53,654 nt of DNA, from the NCBI GenBank assembly GCA_016875165.1, contig VGSF01000023.1:1-53654 (forward strand), in the 5' to 3' direction. Within the stretch, counting starts at the first letter, position 1; every line of letters starts with the position of its first letter. The translations under genes and the position numbers were made by a program. Under the pieces are notes generated by a model, which had not been told where the DNA came from, ran no database searches, and worked only from the letters and a program-made list of their open reading frames with translations. The stretch is from Deltaproteobacteria bacterium (GTDB taxonomy: Bacteria; Desulfobacterota; SM23-61). Of the stretch, positions 24,562-33,961 are shown one piece after another.

Positions 24562-24661
24562 ACTGACATCACTGATCATTTTAAATATGCCAGCTCTTTG
24601 GCCCTCAACTAATTTGGAGATGCCCCTTAGATTTTTTGCCCTTGGCCAAATTGCCTTTACT

Positions 24662-25618
24662 TTACACCAAATCCTTTAATTGGATCAACTCCGCATATTT
24701 TCGATCCACCGCAACGCCTATTACGGAATTTCTCAATACCCCGATCCCTTCGATCTCCGCCTCGATCACATCGCCTGGTTCAAAAGGCCCGGCAGGAGGA
24801 GTTGCCGTGGTCACCACATCCCCCGGTTCCAGTGTCCAGAAGTTGCTTACGAACTCAATGATCTCCCCGAATCCCAATCTCATGTTGGAGGTATTGGATG
24901 CGCACTCCAGCTTCCCGTTGCGCCTCCGCAATGTTTTCAGGCGGTATAGATCCTTGGGCATTGCATCGGGAGTCACGATCCAGGGCCCCATGGGAGCAAA
25001 GGTATCGATATTCTTTCCCCAGGGCTGAAATTCCCGGTTGGTGGCTTCGAGAGACCTGGCCGTGATGTCATTGAGGATGGTGTATCCGAAGATTACCGCG
25101 TTCACTTTCTCTTTCGGAACCATCTTGCATTTTTGGGCAATTACGCAGGAGAATTCCCATTCGTGGTAAAAAACTCCATATCCTTGAGGCAAAAAAATGG
25201 TTTCTTCATGTCCGATCACACAGGAAGGAGATTTGAGGAAAACCAGCGGCACCGGGGAATACTGGATGCCGATCAGCTTCCGGTAGTCTTCGTAATTTAC
25301 TCCGGTGCAGATGATTTTGGGAGGGCGATGGGAAGCCCGGAAGGTAATCTGGGAAAGAGGGTAAACGCAACCAGGGATCTGGAAGTTTTTCTCCCGCACG
25401 AAATCGATCGCCTTTCTGGCCGCGGGCAGTGAAATTTCATTCTGGGAAATGAATTGGACCATCTCATTGGGGAGTTCCGCATCTGCCCTCGCCTCTGGCT
25501 CGGGCGCTCCCTTAGCCGCCAGGAATGCACAATAGGATGCGGAAAGATCGACGGCCCAATCCCCCTCAAATGCTCCCAGACGCTTCCTGCCACCGATTTC
25601 AAAGGTACCGAGCTTCAT
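24662..25618 (-). CDS. Fumarylacetoacetate-hydrolase-family protein
   Basis: The product has 318 residues with the FAH fold: ICTGVNYEDYRKLI, metal-binding glutamates in YHEWEFSCVIA, the LNDITAR aspartate, and PPAGPFEPGDVIEAEIEGIG at the end. Family members hydrolyse or decarboxylate dioic ketoacids in aromatic-ring breakdown. The N-terminal about 95 residues form the usual extension. It stands alone, near other catabolic genes on the same strand. The exact substrate is unknown. Confidence 0.88.
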   Translation of the reverse strand: MKLGTFEIGGRKRLGAFEGDWAVDLSASYCAFLAAKGAPEPEARADAELPNEMVQFISQNEISLPAARKAIDFVREKNFQIPGCVYPLSQITFRASHRPPKIICTGVNYEDYRKLIGIQYSPVPLVFLKSPSCVIGHEETIFLPQGYGVFYHEWEFSCVIAQKCKMVPKEKVNAVIFGYTILNDITARSLEATNREFQPWGKNIDTFAPMGPWIVTPDAMPKDLYRLKTLRRRNGKLECASNTSNMRLGFGEIIEFVSNFWTLEPGDVVTTATPPAGPFEPGDVIEAEIEGIGVLRNSVIGVAVDRKYAELIQLKDLV

Positions 25619-25927
25619 TCCACCTCCAAATTTTTAAGGATAGGGACAGTGATTGCGCCGATAGCCGCAGATATATATTTTTAATTTACCATCATTGAGG
25701 CTGATTTCAAGGGAAATTATTTAATTTAACAATAGCATCGTAGTTCGCCACATGTACGATCTGGAGAAGATAATAAAAATTGCCAGGGAGATTGCCGGCA
25801 TCTCACCCAGCAAAAGATAGGCGTTTTCTTTATTTGGATTTTTTTAGTAAAGTAGTTGTTTGGATTTCTTAAAAAGGGTAAGAACCTTCATTTCGCAAAG
25901 ACTAACTCCGAACAGAAAGGAAAGAAT

Positions 25928-26692
25928 ATGAATGCGATCAAAATCATGCCTTGCCTGGATATGAAAAACGGCCGGGTTGTAAAGGGAGTGCATTTTGTGG
26001 ATATAAGGGATGCCGGGGATCCCGTGGAAAATGCCGCCTTTTACCAGAAAGAAGGCGCTGATGATCTGGCCATGCTGGACATCGCCGCCACCCTGGAAAA
26101 CCGCAAAACCCGCCTGGAATGGGTGCGGCAGGTCTCCTCGGTGATTGAAATTCCTCTCACCGTCGGCGGAGGCATCAACAGCCTGGAGGATATTGAACTG
26201 GTTTTGCAAGCCGGAGCCGATAAGGTTTCCATGAACAGCGCGGCTGTTAAGGATCCCGAGCTGGTGAGGAAGGCAGCTCAGAAATTTGGTTCCGCAAAGA
26301 TCACCGTGGCCATTGACGCCCGAAGAAATAAGGAGATGCCCTCCGGCTTTGAGCTGGTGGTTGCGGGAGGCACCAAACCAGTGGGAAAAGATGCCATAAT
26401 CTGGGCCAAACAGTGCCAGGAATTGGGAGCAGGCGCTATTTTACCGACGAGCATGGATGAGGACGGAACGCTGGCCGGTTATGATCTGGAGTTTACCAGA
26501 GCGGTGGCCGATGTCGTAAAGGTGCCGGTGGTGGCTTCCGGCGGCGCTGGAAAGCTGGAACATTTTTATGAGGGCGTGGTCAAAGGCGGCGCCCAGATTT
26601 TACTGGCAGCCTCGGTCTTCCATTTCCGCACCATGCGCATCAAGGAAGTAAAAGAATATTTGCGAGCCAAAGGCCTGCAGGTTATCTTATAA
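25928..26692 (+). CDS. hisF: Imidazole glycerol phosphate synthase cyclase subunit HisF
   Basis: The product has 254 residues from ATG 25928, which has AGAAAGGAAAG upstream; the longer frame from 25856 is unlikely. Both catalytic aspartates are in place, Asp11 (PCLDMKNGRVVKG) and Asp130 (TVAIDARR), on a (beta/alpha)8 barrel. HisF closes the imidazole ring in histidine synthesis. The active loop reads ILPTSMDEDGT rather than the usual LLTSMDRDGT. No hisH or other his genes are nearby, so a HisF-like paralogue remains possible. Converges with the next gene, 17 bp apart. Confidence 0.85.
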   Translation: MNAIKIMPCLDMKNGRVVKGVHFVDIRDAGDPVENAAFYQKEGADDLAMLDIAATLENRKTRLEWVRQVSSVIEIPLTVGGGINSLEDIELVLQAGADKVSMNSAAVKDPELVRKAAQKFGSAKITVAIDARRNKEMPSGFELVVAGGTKPVGKDAIIWAKQCQELGAGAILPTSMDEDGTLAGYDLEFTRAVADVVKVPVVASGGAGKLEHFYEGVVKGGAQILLAASVFHFRTMRIKEVKEYLRAKGLQVIL

Positions 26693-26709
26693 AACCGCCG
26701 TTAAAATCC

Positions 26710-27876
26710 TCAAACGACGGTATATTTCTTAACAAAATCCTCGTTGATCGTAACCCCCAGACCTGGATGGTCGGGGATAGCGATCTGGCCGCTCTCCACG
26801 GCAATGGGCTCGGCGACCAACTCGCTCTGCAGGGGGTTGGGAAGTAGCGAGTATTCGATAATGAAAGCGCTGGGAGAAACCGCGCAGAGCTGCAGCCCCG
26901 CCGAGAACATGAGCGCGCCACCCCACATGTGCGGGGCCAGGCCGATCTGGTAGGCATCGGCCAGGGCGGCGATGCGCAGACCTTCTGTTATCCCACCGCA
27001 GATGGCCAAGTCGGGCTGAAAGATGTCCACCGCTCGCAGGTCCACCAGATCGCGGAAGTCAAAGCGGGTAAACTCGCTTTCGCCGGCGGCGATAGGGATA
27101 TCAGTGGCGGCGCGCACCTCAGCGCAGCCGCGCTTGTTGTCGGCGCTGACCGGCTCCTCAAACCAGGCCAGGCGAACCTCGGCCGCTTCGCGGCAGAAGC
27201 GCTTGGCCTCAGTTACGCTGTAGGTGCCGTGGGCATCGACCATTAGGTCGATTCCATCCCCCAAAGCCTGGCGGGCTGCCTGAACCCGGCGGGCAGAAGT
27301 AGTCACGTCCCCGTCCATCACGCCGACGCGCATCTTGACGGCCTTAAATCCTCCTTTTTTTATGTATCCTAAAAGTTCTTCACCTATTCCTTTTTCGTTG
27401 GCCCAACCGCCGGAAGCATAGGCCGGAAGGCGGTCATGGCATTTTCCTCCTAATAATTGATGAACCGGCGCCCTTAGAGATTGCCCTAAAATATCCCACA
27501 ACGCCATGTCTATCCCGCTGATGGCCGATATGGTAATGCCCCGCCGGCAGAGGATGGGAAACACCCGCCCCCGGGAAAGGGCATAGTGGGCGCGGGAACC
27601 GCTGTACATCAGCTCCCACAGACGGGCAATGTCCCGCGGGTTCTGGCCGATCAACAGGGGGGCCAGCTCCTGCTCGATCGTAGTCACCAGAGCGCGCTGA
27701 ACCCCCAGACTGCCAACAGAGGCCTTAGCTTCTCCGTAGCCGATCAGGCCTTCATCCGTCTCGACTCGCACTAAAGTGGTATTGAAGGAAGTGTTGCGGC
27801 CAAAGTCGCTCACCGACGCTTTGTCCGCGGGAATCGGCACCTGCAGCCATGCCGCCTTGATCGCCGTGATTTTCAT
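26710..27876 (-). CDS. Enolase-superfamily (mandelate racemase/muconate lactonizing) enzyme
   Basis: The product has 388 residues with a capping domain then a barrel. Visible catalytic elements: KAVKMRVG (Lys with Arg where a second Lys is usual), MVDAHGTY, WFEEP, GESEFTRF and the late histidine in LAPHMWGGA. These bind Mg2+ and abstract the proton alpha to a carboxylate, typically in acid-sugar dehydration or racemisation. The K-x-R variation could mark a distinct subgroup. Substrate not predictable. Confidence 0.88.
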   Translation of the reverse strand: MKITAIKAAWLQVPIPADKASVSDFGRNTSFNTTLVRVETDEGLIGYGEAKASVGSLGVQRALVTTIEQELAPLLIGQNPRDIARLWELMYSGSRAHYALSRGRVFPILCRRGITISAISGIDMALWDILGQSLRAPVHQLLGGKCHDRLPAYASGGWANEKGIGEELLGYIKKGGFKAVKMRVGVMDGDVTTSARRVQAARQALGDGIDLMVDAHGTYSVTEAKRFCREAAEVRLAWFEEPVSADNKRGCAEVRAATDIPIAAGESEFTRFDFRDLVDLRAVDIFQPDLAICGGITEGLRIAALADAYQIGLAPHMWGGALMFSAGLQLCAVSPSAFIIEYSLLPNPLQSELVAEPIAVESGQIAIPDHPGLGVTINEDFVKKYTVV

Positions 27877-27889
27877 CGCCCCAATGTTC

Positions 27890-28173
27890 CCCTTAGAAAG
27901 GTTTTTTTCGGCTTACGCCTTAAATTTAATAGGACGCAGATTTACGCAGATAACCGCAGATAACTTTTTTCTTTTTAGTTTATCCTGATAATCTGTGTAC
28001 ATCCGTGTCTAAAAAGGAAATTTCTATACAATCAAGATAAGCGCATAAAGTTAAAAAGGAATTTCCTATACAATTCAATTAGCAATGATCATTTAACATT
28101 GACCATTTCAGGTTCAGTACCGAAAGTGATCCCGGCGGCGGGACTAAAGCTAGAAAGGAAATTCCTATACAAT
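27890..28173. repeat. Intergenic run of short dispersed repeats
   Basis: It holds GCAGATTTACGCAGATAACCGCAG (about 27935), three copies of the GGAATTTCCTATACAAT unit (about 28012, 28057 and 28157) and a CAATGATCATTTAACATTG block (28084). No gene is visible. Confidence 0.6.
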
Positions 28174-28971
28174 TTAACTAATAGCCACAGGCCGGATGGG
28201 AGAAGCTGTCCCGCCTATAATCTTCAGCGGTAGAGCTACAAAAAGGAATTCGTAAACCCTGTCCCGGGCAATCTCCTCCAGGTTGAGCATTTCGATAAGT
28301 TGAATTCCCATCTTGGGCAGAAGGAAGGCATGCACGGGCAGGTCATGAGCCGGCGTTTTTTCATAAGCCGTAGTGTCTGAGCCGGTAAAGGCCATCTTAT
28401 ATCGAGCCAGCCACTTCGCCCCTTCCAGGTTCACTCCCGGCGCGCCTTTCTCGTTGGCCACAAATCTCTTGGGGTCTTTCCAGTATCTGGCCCATCCGGT
28501 GCGAATGAGCACAACATCTCCTGCTTTGAAGGTGACGCCTTCTTCGGCCACTGTCGTTTCGAGTTCTTTGGGGCCGATAGGAAAGGCAGAGGGGAGAACA
28601 TTTTTCTTAAGAGCCCTGGCCACATCCAGCAAAATTCCTCTTCTTATCACCGGCGGGGTGGCGTCAATTCCCACCTCCTTCACTCCACCGATGTAACTTT
28701 GAATCTTCGAAGCCTGCCGGTTACCAAAAAGTTTTCCGTTTTTGGATATGTGCCCCAGGGCGTCGAGGTGCGTGCCTGTATGGCCTCCAGTGGCAAATAG
28801 GTCATTGGCCGAACTGACTTGATTCGGATACATGACATCCCCGTGCTTTTTGGTCAAAGAAAAAGCGAACGGCGGGTGGTTGGGATGATGGGGCATGCCC
28901 GGGTAATAAGGTTGTCCCAAATCATAGACCTTTCCCTTGACAATCAGTTCTTTCATCTCTCTGGCGAGCAT
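28174..28971 (-). CDS. Cyclase-family metal-dependent hydrolase (kynurenine-formamidase-like)
   Basis: The product has 265 residues. The zinc-binding motif HTGTHLDALGHI (about 64-75) is characteristic of the cyclase/KynB fold, preceded by YDLGQPYYPGMPHHPNHPPF. Further family blocks are VVLIRTGWARYW and FTGSDTTAYE. The fold covers kynurenine formamidase, isatin hydrolase and other amide or lactone hydrolases. ATG follows an AGGAGG site. Likely part of a catabolic set with the enolase-superfamily and FAH genes. Confidence 0.88.
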   Translation of the reverse strand: MLAREMKELIVKGKVYDLGQPYYPGMPHHPNHPPFAFSLTKKHGDVMYPNQVSSANDLFATGGHTGTHLDALGHISKNGKLFGNRQASKIQSYIGGVKEVGIDATPPVIRRGILLDVARALKKNVLPSAFPIGPKELETTVAEEGVTFKAGDVVLIRTGWARYWKDPKRFVANEKGAPGVNLEGAKWLARYKMAFTGSDTTAYEKTPAHDLPVHAFLLPKMGIQLIEMLNLEEIARDRVYEFLFVALPLKIIGGTASPIRPVAIS

Positions 28972-29120
28972 AAAACCTCCTAAAAATAGAAGACAGGAGA
29001 CAGTATATAAAAATTCAATTTAAAGATTTTTCTTCTGAATTCTGGATTCTGCCTCCTGAATTCTGTTTTTTGTATCAGTTTAGCGATTTTTAAAAATGGT
29101 ATTAAAGCCTTTGTTGAGGG

Positions 29121-29280
29121 CCGGGGGTTAGAGCGGAACGCGCCGGAAGCATCGGTTGGGTTTCCGCTTGGCCACGAAGACAAAAGATCTTTTCCTCCGG
29201 AGGAGGCGGGGGTTCTTGCCCGCCCCATATGCGGAGAAATCAGCGCCTTATGATTCCAAGCGTTCCGGTCTGGCCCCCGG
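29121..29280 (+). ncRNA. Structured repeat copy C (candidate ncRNA) inside an inverted-repeat element
   Basis: Nearly identical to copy B over the whole 266-bp element (29072-29337). The outer stem (29121-29141 with 29260-29280) carries two C-to-T changes that become G-T wobbles and one G-G mismatch. The right end reads CCAAAGTGTTAC, slightly diverged from the left GTATCAGTTTAG. Confidence 0.55.
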
Positions 29281-29344
29281 CCCCTGGAATCCCTTGGCCC
29301 TTACAACACACCTTTTTTCAAAGAGCCAAAGTGTTACCCTTTTT

Positions 29345-30505
29345 TTATCTTTTTTGCTCTTTTACAAAATGATTGGCAATGATGAGCTGCTGGATCTCCG
29401 AAGTTCCCTCGTAAATACGGGGAGCGCGCACTTCCCGGTAGAGACGCTCCAAAGGAAAATCATCCACCAGCACTCCATACCCTCCGTGAATCTGAACCGC
29501 CTGATCCACTACCCGCTGGGCCATCTCCGTGGCGTAATACTTGGCCATGGAAGACTTAAAGGTTACATCGGACTGGCCTGTATCCTTGGCCAAAGCCGCC
29601 TGATAAACCAGAAGCCTCCCGCAGTTGATCTCTACGATCATGTTGGCTAATTTGAGCTGGATGGCCTGGTGCTTAGCAATGGGCTTGCCGAATTGAACCC
29701 GCTTCTTGGCATAGGCCAACGCCAGATCGAAGGCCTCCTGGGCGATGCCCACCGCATGGGCCCCCACCGAACAGCGCAAGAGATCCAGAGTCTGCATGGC
29801 CACGCTGAAACCTTTTCCCTCTTCCCCCAGCAAATTTGCCCGGGGAACGAGGCAATCCTTGAACTGCAACTCATTGACCACGTCAATGGCCAGTATCTCC
29901 ATCTGCCGGGTGACTTCATACCCTGGAGCGCCGGTCTCCACCAGAATGGCCGAAATCCCCTTGGCCCCCAGCGATGGGTTGGTCTTGGCAAACAAGACGA
30001 TATATTGAGCAATCCCGGCGTTGGAGATAAAGCATTTTGTTCCATTGATGCGGTAATAATCACCTTCTCTCAAGGCTTTCGTCTGCAAGCTCCCGGCATC
30101 TGAGCCTGCTTCTGGCTCAGTCAAGGCAAAGGCAGGAACAATTTCTCCACTGGCCACCCGCGGCAAATAACGCTCCCGTATTTCTGCAGAACCGGCCAGA
30201 ACCAATGGATAACTTCCCAAACCCTGGGTAGCAATGCTCGCCCCTGCAAAGTTGTGCCCCCGCCCCAATTCCTCTCTGGCAACGCAGATGGGCAGGGATC
30301 TCACGGTTTCATATATCCCTCCGTATTCCTTCGGAATAAGAAGGCGGTAGATTCCTTGCCGGGCCAGGCGTTTGACAATTTCAATCGGGTAACTTTTCTT
30401 TTTCTCTATCACCGGAACCAATGGCCGGATTTCCCGGTCCACGAACTGTCTGGTCTCTTCCTGTAATTTTTTTTCTTCAGGGGAAAGTTCAAAATCCATA
30501 TCCAA
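29345..30505 (-). CDS. Acyl-CoA dehydrogenase
   Basis: The product has 386 residues. It shows the family blocks FALTEPEAGSDAGSL, YRINGTKCFISNAG, RVQFGKPIAKHQAIQLKLA and the terminal catalytic-base region RIYEGTSEIQQLII. It is an FAD enzyme of beta-oxidation or branched/aromatic acyl-CoA breakdown. The start is at 30505, or the ATG two codons later. It lies alone between repeats but on the same strand as an acyl-CoA synthetase subunit. Confidence 0.93.
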   Translation of the reverse strand: MDMDFELSPEEKKLQEETRQFVDREIRPLVPVIEKKKSYPIEIVKRLARQGIYRLLIPKEYGGIYETVRSLPICVAREELGRGHNFAGASIATQGLGSYPLVLAGSAEIRERYLPRVASGEIVPAFALTEPEAGSDAGSLQTKALREGDYYRINGTKCFISNAGIAQYIVLFAKTNPSLGAKGISAILVETGAPGYEVTRQMEILAIDVVNELQFKDCLVPRANLLGEEGKGFSVAMQTLDLLRCSVGAHAVGIAQEAFDLALAYAKKRVQFGKPIAKHQAIQLKLANMIVEINCGRLLVYQAALAKDTGQSDVTFKSSMAKYYATEMAQRVVDQAVQIHGGYGVLVDDFPLERLYREVRAPRIYEGTSEIQQLIIANHFVKEQKR

Positions 30506-30587
30506 TGATCCTTTCCATTTAGCGAATAGCCATCAACAGATACCTTATAGTCTTTGGGGTCTGGCGGCAATATTTAAATTAAAATTA

Positions 30588-30707
30588 GCCACAGAGGGCA
30601 CAGAGTTTTAAAACCACGATTAAGAAAAGGTAAATAATATGTCAAACGTCTAAATTGCTCCAGCTTAAGGCTACACTAAAGTTGAAAAAAGGAATTTCCT
30701 ATACAAT
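30588..30707. repeat. CACAGAG repeat and GGAATTTCCTATACAAT repeat
   Basis: TTAGCCACAGAGGGCACAGAG (30588) recurs at 47664 and inverted near 48220. CTCCAGCTTAAGGCTACACT through GGAATTTCCTATACAAT (30658-30707) recurs at 34124-34175. Confidence 0.65.
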
Positions 30708-30837
30708 GAGCCTCTTGCAAAAGTCCGTAATTTACCCTTCGACAGGCTCAGGGTGAACGGGCTTAGGTTGAAATTATTTAGTTTTTCCGTTCGTGGTGAG
30801 CTTGTCGAACCACAAAAAATACTTTTGCAAGAGGCTC
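30708..30837. repeat. 130-bp MITE with perfect 17-bp ends GAGCCTCTTGCAAAAGT
   Basis: GAGCCTCTTGCAAAAGT (30708-30724) and ACTTTTGCAAGAGGCTC (30821-30837) are exact inverted repeats. The interior pairs TTCGACAGGCTCAGG with a GTGAGCTTGTCGAACCAC arm. Related single ends occur at about 40030 and 47862-47876. Confidence 0.8.
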
Positions 30838-30875
30838 CAATACTTTTATATATCCATCTTTGGGGCGTTCAAATT

Positions 30876-31032
30876 TTGATGAACTTGTAAAAAGTCGGAA
30901 AAGCCGTCACCCCGCGAAAGCAGGAGTCCAGAACTGCTTGAATTTACTGGATTCCGGCTGGAGTTTATCCCGATGAAAATCGGGGCCGGAATGACATAAT
31001 GAAGGGAATTATGACTTTTTACAAGGCCATCA
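30876..31032. repeat. MITE of the TCGTAAAAAGTC family, copy 3
   Basis: TTGATGAACTTGTAAAAAGTC-like and GACTTTTTACAAGGCCATCAA-like ends enclose CCCCGCGAAAGCAGG and a CCGATGAAAATCGG hairpin. Confidence 0.75.
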
Positions 31033-31144
31033 ATTTTTAAAGGCATGATAACAGATTGAGTGCAAATATCAATGGTTATCAGGCCACGAAATAGACCGTC
31101 AAGAAAGGTTAAGGCTAAGCGGCAGCAATTATAATTAACTTTGC

Positions 31145-32542
31145 TTAAACAGTTAACAGCATTTTTCGCCGAAGTCCGTAACGGGCGAAATGGCCTACTG
31201 CCGACAAACAGCGGGAGGGATGAAAGAAAAGGGGAATGTTTGCCCTTTCCAGGCAGGTGAAGGCTTGGCGGGCCATGTTGCCGACGGGCCAGCATACGAT
31301 TAAGGGCTTGGGCAGTTGGTGGGCGAAGGCAGCAATCCTCTCAGCCACCCGAAGGGTCCGGTCCGAAGTTGAAACCGTGAAGTTGATAACGAGGATGTCA
31401 AAATTCTCATCCTCGGCAAAGGCCTTAAGGTAGCGAAAAATAGCATCGGGGTCATTCATGAATTGAGTGGTAATGTCCATGGGATTGGCGATTCCCGCCA
31501 CCGCCGGAATCAGATCGTGAAGCTTCTCACGGGTGCGCGGGGATGGAGCAGGAAGGCAAAGTTGGTTATCAGAGGCCAGGTCGGCCAGTAATGCCCCACT
31601 TCCTCCGGATGTAGAAAGAATGGCTACTCTATTTCCTGCTGCAAGTTCATACCGGGCGAAAAGGTTGGCTACTTCTAACAAATCATCTATGTCCAAAACC
31701 CGGCTGATGCACTTCTGCTTGAAGAGCGCGTCATAAATGGCGTCAGGGCCGGACATGGCCCCCGTATGCGAAGCCGCAGCTTCCCGGCCTTTATCCGAAC
31801 GCCCAACCTTTAAGGCCACGATGGGTTTTCCCTTCTGAAAAGCCTTCTCTGCGGCCAGGATAAATTTCCGGGGATCTTTCAAATCCTCCAGCAAAAGGGC
31901 AATGGAGCGGGTTTTACCATCTTCGACAAAGTACTCCAGGAAATCCGCCGCCTCCAGGTCAAGTTCATTTCCCGAGGAAATAAAAAATCTCAAGCCGATG
32001 GAACGATCATGGGCCCTGGTAAAAATGCAATTGCCGATCCCGCCACTCTGAGTGATAAGTCCGATGGATCCAGGTATCAGGAATTCCATCTCCAAACCGC
32101 TGGTGAAAGAAGTCGCCACCCTTCCATGGGTGTTGATGATGCCGATGCAATTGGGACCGACCACCCGGATTCCGGCCTTTTTGGCAAAATTCCGGAGATC
32201 CTCTTGCTCCCTCCGGCCTGCTTCTCCCATCTCGGCATATCCCGCGCTGAAAAGAATGACGGAAGGAACCTTTTTTTCGGCACACTGCTTGAAGGCTTCT
32301 AACACAAATTGTCGAGGAATCCCGATCAGAGCTAAATCCACAGGTTCAGGAATGGCCGTGAGGGTGGGGAAACAAGGAAGCCCGGCAATCTTTTTATATT
32401 TTGGGTTTACCGGAAAAATTTTGCCGGGAAAACCATGGTGGCGCAAAAACCGGATAGGGAGCCCTCCGATACGCGCAAGATCATCGGAAGCCCCGACAAT
32501 GGCTATGGAACTGGGGTTGAATAATAAGTCCATTCCTGTCAC
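31145..32542 (-). CDS. NDP-forming acyl-CoA synthetase, alpha subunit type
   Basis: The product has 465 residues. The CoA-binding domain (SIAIVGASDD, about 12-21) is followed by two ligase-CoA domains. The phosphohistidine is probably His259 in AASHTGAMSG, with ITQSGGIGNC supplying a nucleotide/CoA loop. Such proteins make acyl-CoA from acid plus ATP or GTP, or the reverse for ATP gain. The ATP-grasp beta subunit is absent here, so either it is encoded elsewhere or this is a stand-alone CoA-ligase-like protein. Length equals a typical alpha subunit. Confidence 0.88.
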   Translation of the reverse strand: MTGMDLLFNPSSIAIVGASDDLARIGGLPIRFLRHHGFPGKIFPVNPKYKKIAGLPCFPTLTAIPEPVDLALIGIPRQFVLEAFKQCAEKKVPSVILFSAGYAEMGEAGRREQEDLRNFAKKAGIRVVGPNCIGIINTHGRVATSFTSGLEMEFLIPGSIGLITQSGGIGNCIFTRAHDRSIGLRFFISSGNELDLEAADFLEYFVEDGKTRSIALLLEDLKDPRKFILAAEKAFQKGKPIVALKVGRSDKGREAAASHTGAMSGPDAIYDALFKQKCISRVLDIDDLLEVANLFARYELAAGNRVAILSTSGGSGALLADLASDNQLCLPAPSPRTREKLHDLIPAVAGIANPMDITTQFMNDPDAIFRYLKAFAEDENFDILVINFTVSTSDRTLRVAERIAAFAHQLPKPLIVCWPVGNMARQAFTCLERANIPLFFHPSRCLSAVGHFARYGLRRKMLLTV

Positions 32543-32895
32543 GGTTTTTCATTCCGCATATAGCCCTATTCGCATTAGTTCATCTGTTTGAAAACCCTGC
32601 CCAACAGAGGGATTTTCCCGTACGTCCTGGATTATCGCTTAAGCTTACCCTCGCGAAAGCAGGGGCGGGAGTGTCGTTGTAGGGCCAATAGCTATTTCTT
32701 GGCGCCCCCCTTCCTCACGGTGTTCGAGGCGACACTCCGGCAACATTTCTCCATCAAGGGCTGCTCGTGTTCCAACAATGAAAGAACTGCCCAACAACCA
32801 AGGGCTCTCCCCCTCGACCAACAACCCTGGCTCAGGGGTATGAGCAGCAGGACGTGGAGCTTCAGGGAAAAAATATTTTGGGGTTTATAGTGGAA
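32543..32895. other. Intergenic stretch, no gene seen
   Basis: Between the synthetase start and the end of the RRM gene I see no coding sequence. CCCTCGCGAAAGCAGGGGCGGG (about 32648) resembles MITE interiors. Confidence 0.5.
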
Positions 32896-33234
32896 TTACC
32901 AGCGATTGCGGCCGCCGCCGCCAGGTCGGCCACCGCCGCCACCGCCGCTTCTAAAGCCGCCGCCAGGTCGGCCACCGCCGCGAGGACTCTTTTCCTGGGC
33001 TTCGTTAACCTTAATGGTCTTGCCGTCAAGGCTCGTGCCATCCATCTTGGATATCGCCGTTTTGGCGTCTTCATCCTGAGTGAAGGTCACAAATCCAAAG
33101 CCTCGGGAGCGCCCTGTATCGCGATCCGTGATGACCTTGGCTTCGGTGATTTCCCCATAAGACGCGAACGCCTGGCGCAGACCGTCGTCTGTCGTATCCC
33201 AGCTCAGTCCCCCTACAAACAGTTTCTTAGCCAT
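32896..33234 (-). CDS. RRM RNA-binding protein with glycine-rich tail
   Basis: The product has 112 residues. A single RRM has RNP2 KLFVGGLSW (4-12) and RNP1 RGFGFVTF (44-51). The tail from about 85 is Gly/Arg-rich (GGGRPGGGF repeats). Bacterial RRM proteins of this type bind single-stranded RNA, often in cold response. GGAG-containing ribosome-binding site. A perfect 8-bp hairpin lies in the leader. Confidence 0.95.
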   Translation of the reverse strand: MAKKLFVGGLSWDTTDDGLRQAFASYGEITEAKVITDRDTGRSRGFGFVTFTQDEDAKTAISKMDGTSLDGKTIKVNEAQEKSPRGGGRPGGGFRSGGGGGGRPGGGGRNRW

Positions 33235-33256
33235 ACTTTATTACACTCCTTTTCTG

Positions 33257-33273
33257 CGTCGCTTAAAGCGACG
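33257..33273 (-). promoter_or_regulatory. Leader hairpin upstream of the RRM gene
   Basis: CGTCGCTT/AAGCGACG is a perfect inverted repeat with a 1-base centre, about 23 bp upstream of the ATG and just before the AAAAGGAG ribosome-binding site. It could control translation; this is inferred from position only. Confidence 0.4.
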
Positions 33274-33289
33274 ACCTTTAATATGTAGC

Positions 33290-33960
33290 GCCCGCCAATC
33301 AGCGTTCGCTACCCTTACTTACTTTTGTTAATTGTCTTAATCGTTAGGAAGGATGGACCAAAAAATTCCCTCATCCCATCGGGCTCCGCAGGGAGCTTCG
33401 GCAAGGGGGGTTGAGTGCACATACGCAATTCACTCTTAACCAATTGCCTCAACCTTACCGCTCCATAATAATAAAACTACATCCCCATTACCGCAAGGGT
33501 GTGGCTCTTCAGTGTTCGTTATAAAGGGAAATAGGAAAGTCTTCTTCTCCGGAAAGGCATATCGAGTAAAGGATTGGCTGGCTTTGTCTCTTCTTGCTCG
33601 ACCTTTTCGGTGTTCGATAGGGTGCAATCTCCCTTATGAATTCGTCGTTGCCTGTTCTCTTCCTTTTTTTTCTCTCGCGAAAATTCTTTTGGCTAATTTA
33701 AGCCGAGCATGTCTTGACAAATTACCCTCTTTAGTCTGAACTATATATATCATAAAAGGAAAAAATAAACAATTAATTTTCCAGGTTGCCAGTCGAGTAG
33801 CCGGAGGGTTACTCCCAGGCCATCCCGGAGACGGACGCGGCAGTCTCCCGGCTTCATCCGGCTTTTATCATCTATCCGCCGGTTCAATCTCAACAACTTT
33901 GCCTTACTTCCTGACTCTTCAAAAACTTTCATCATAATTATCATAATTTGTTGGCCAGGA
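33290..33960. other. Long leader/intergenic stretch without a gene
   Basis: Short open frames here have no recognisable family and poor start sites. The sequence is AT-rich on the right. No repeat was recognised before 33962. Confidence 0.45.
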
Positions 33961-33961
33961 G

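Noticed and set aside
33436..33739. Overlapping short open frames in the long gap after the RRM gene
   Set aside because: Neither strand shows a recognisable family, a ribosome-binding site or coding-like composition strong enough to call.
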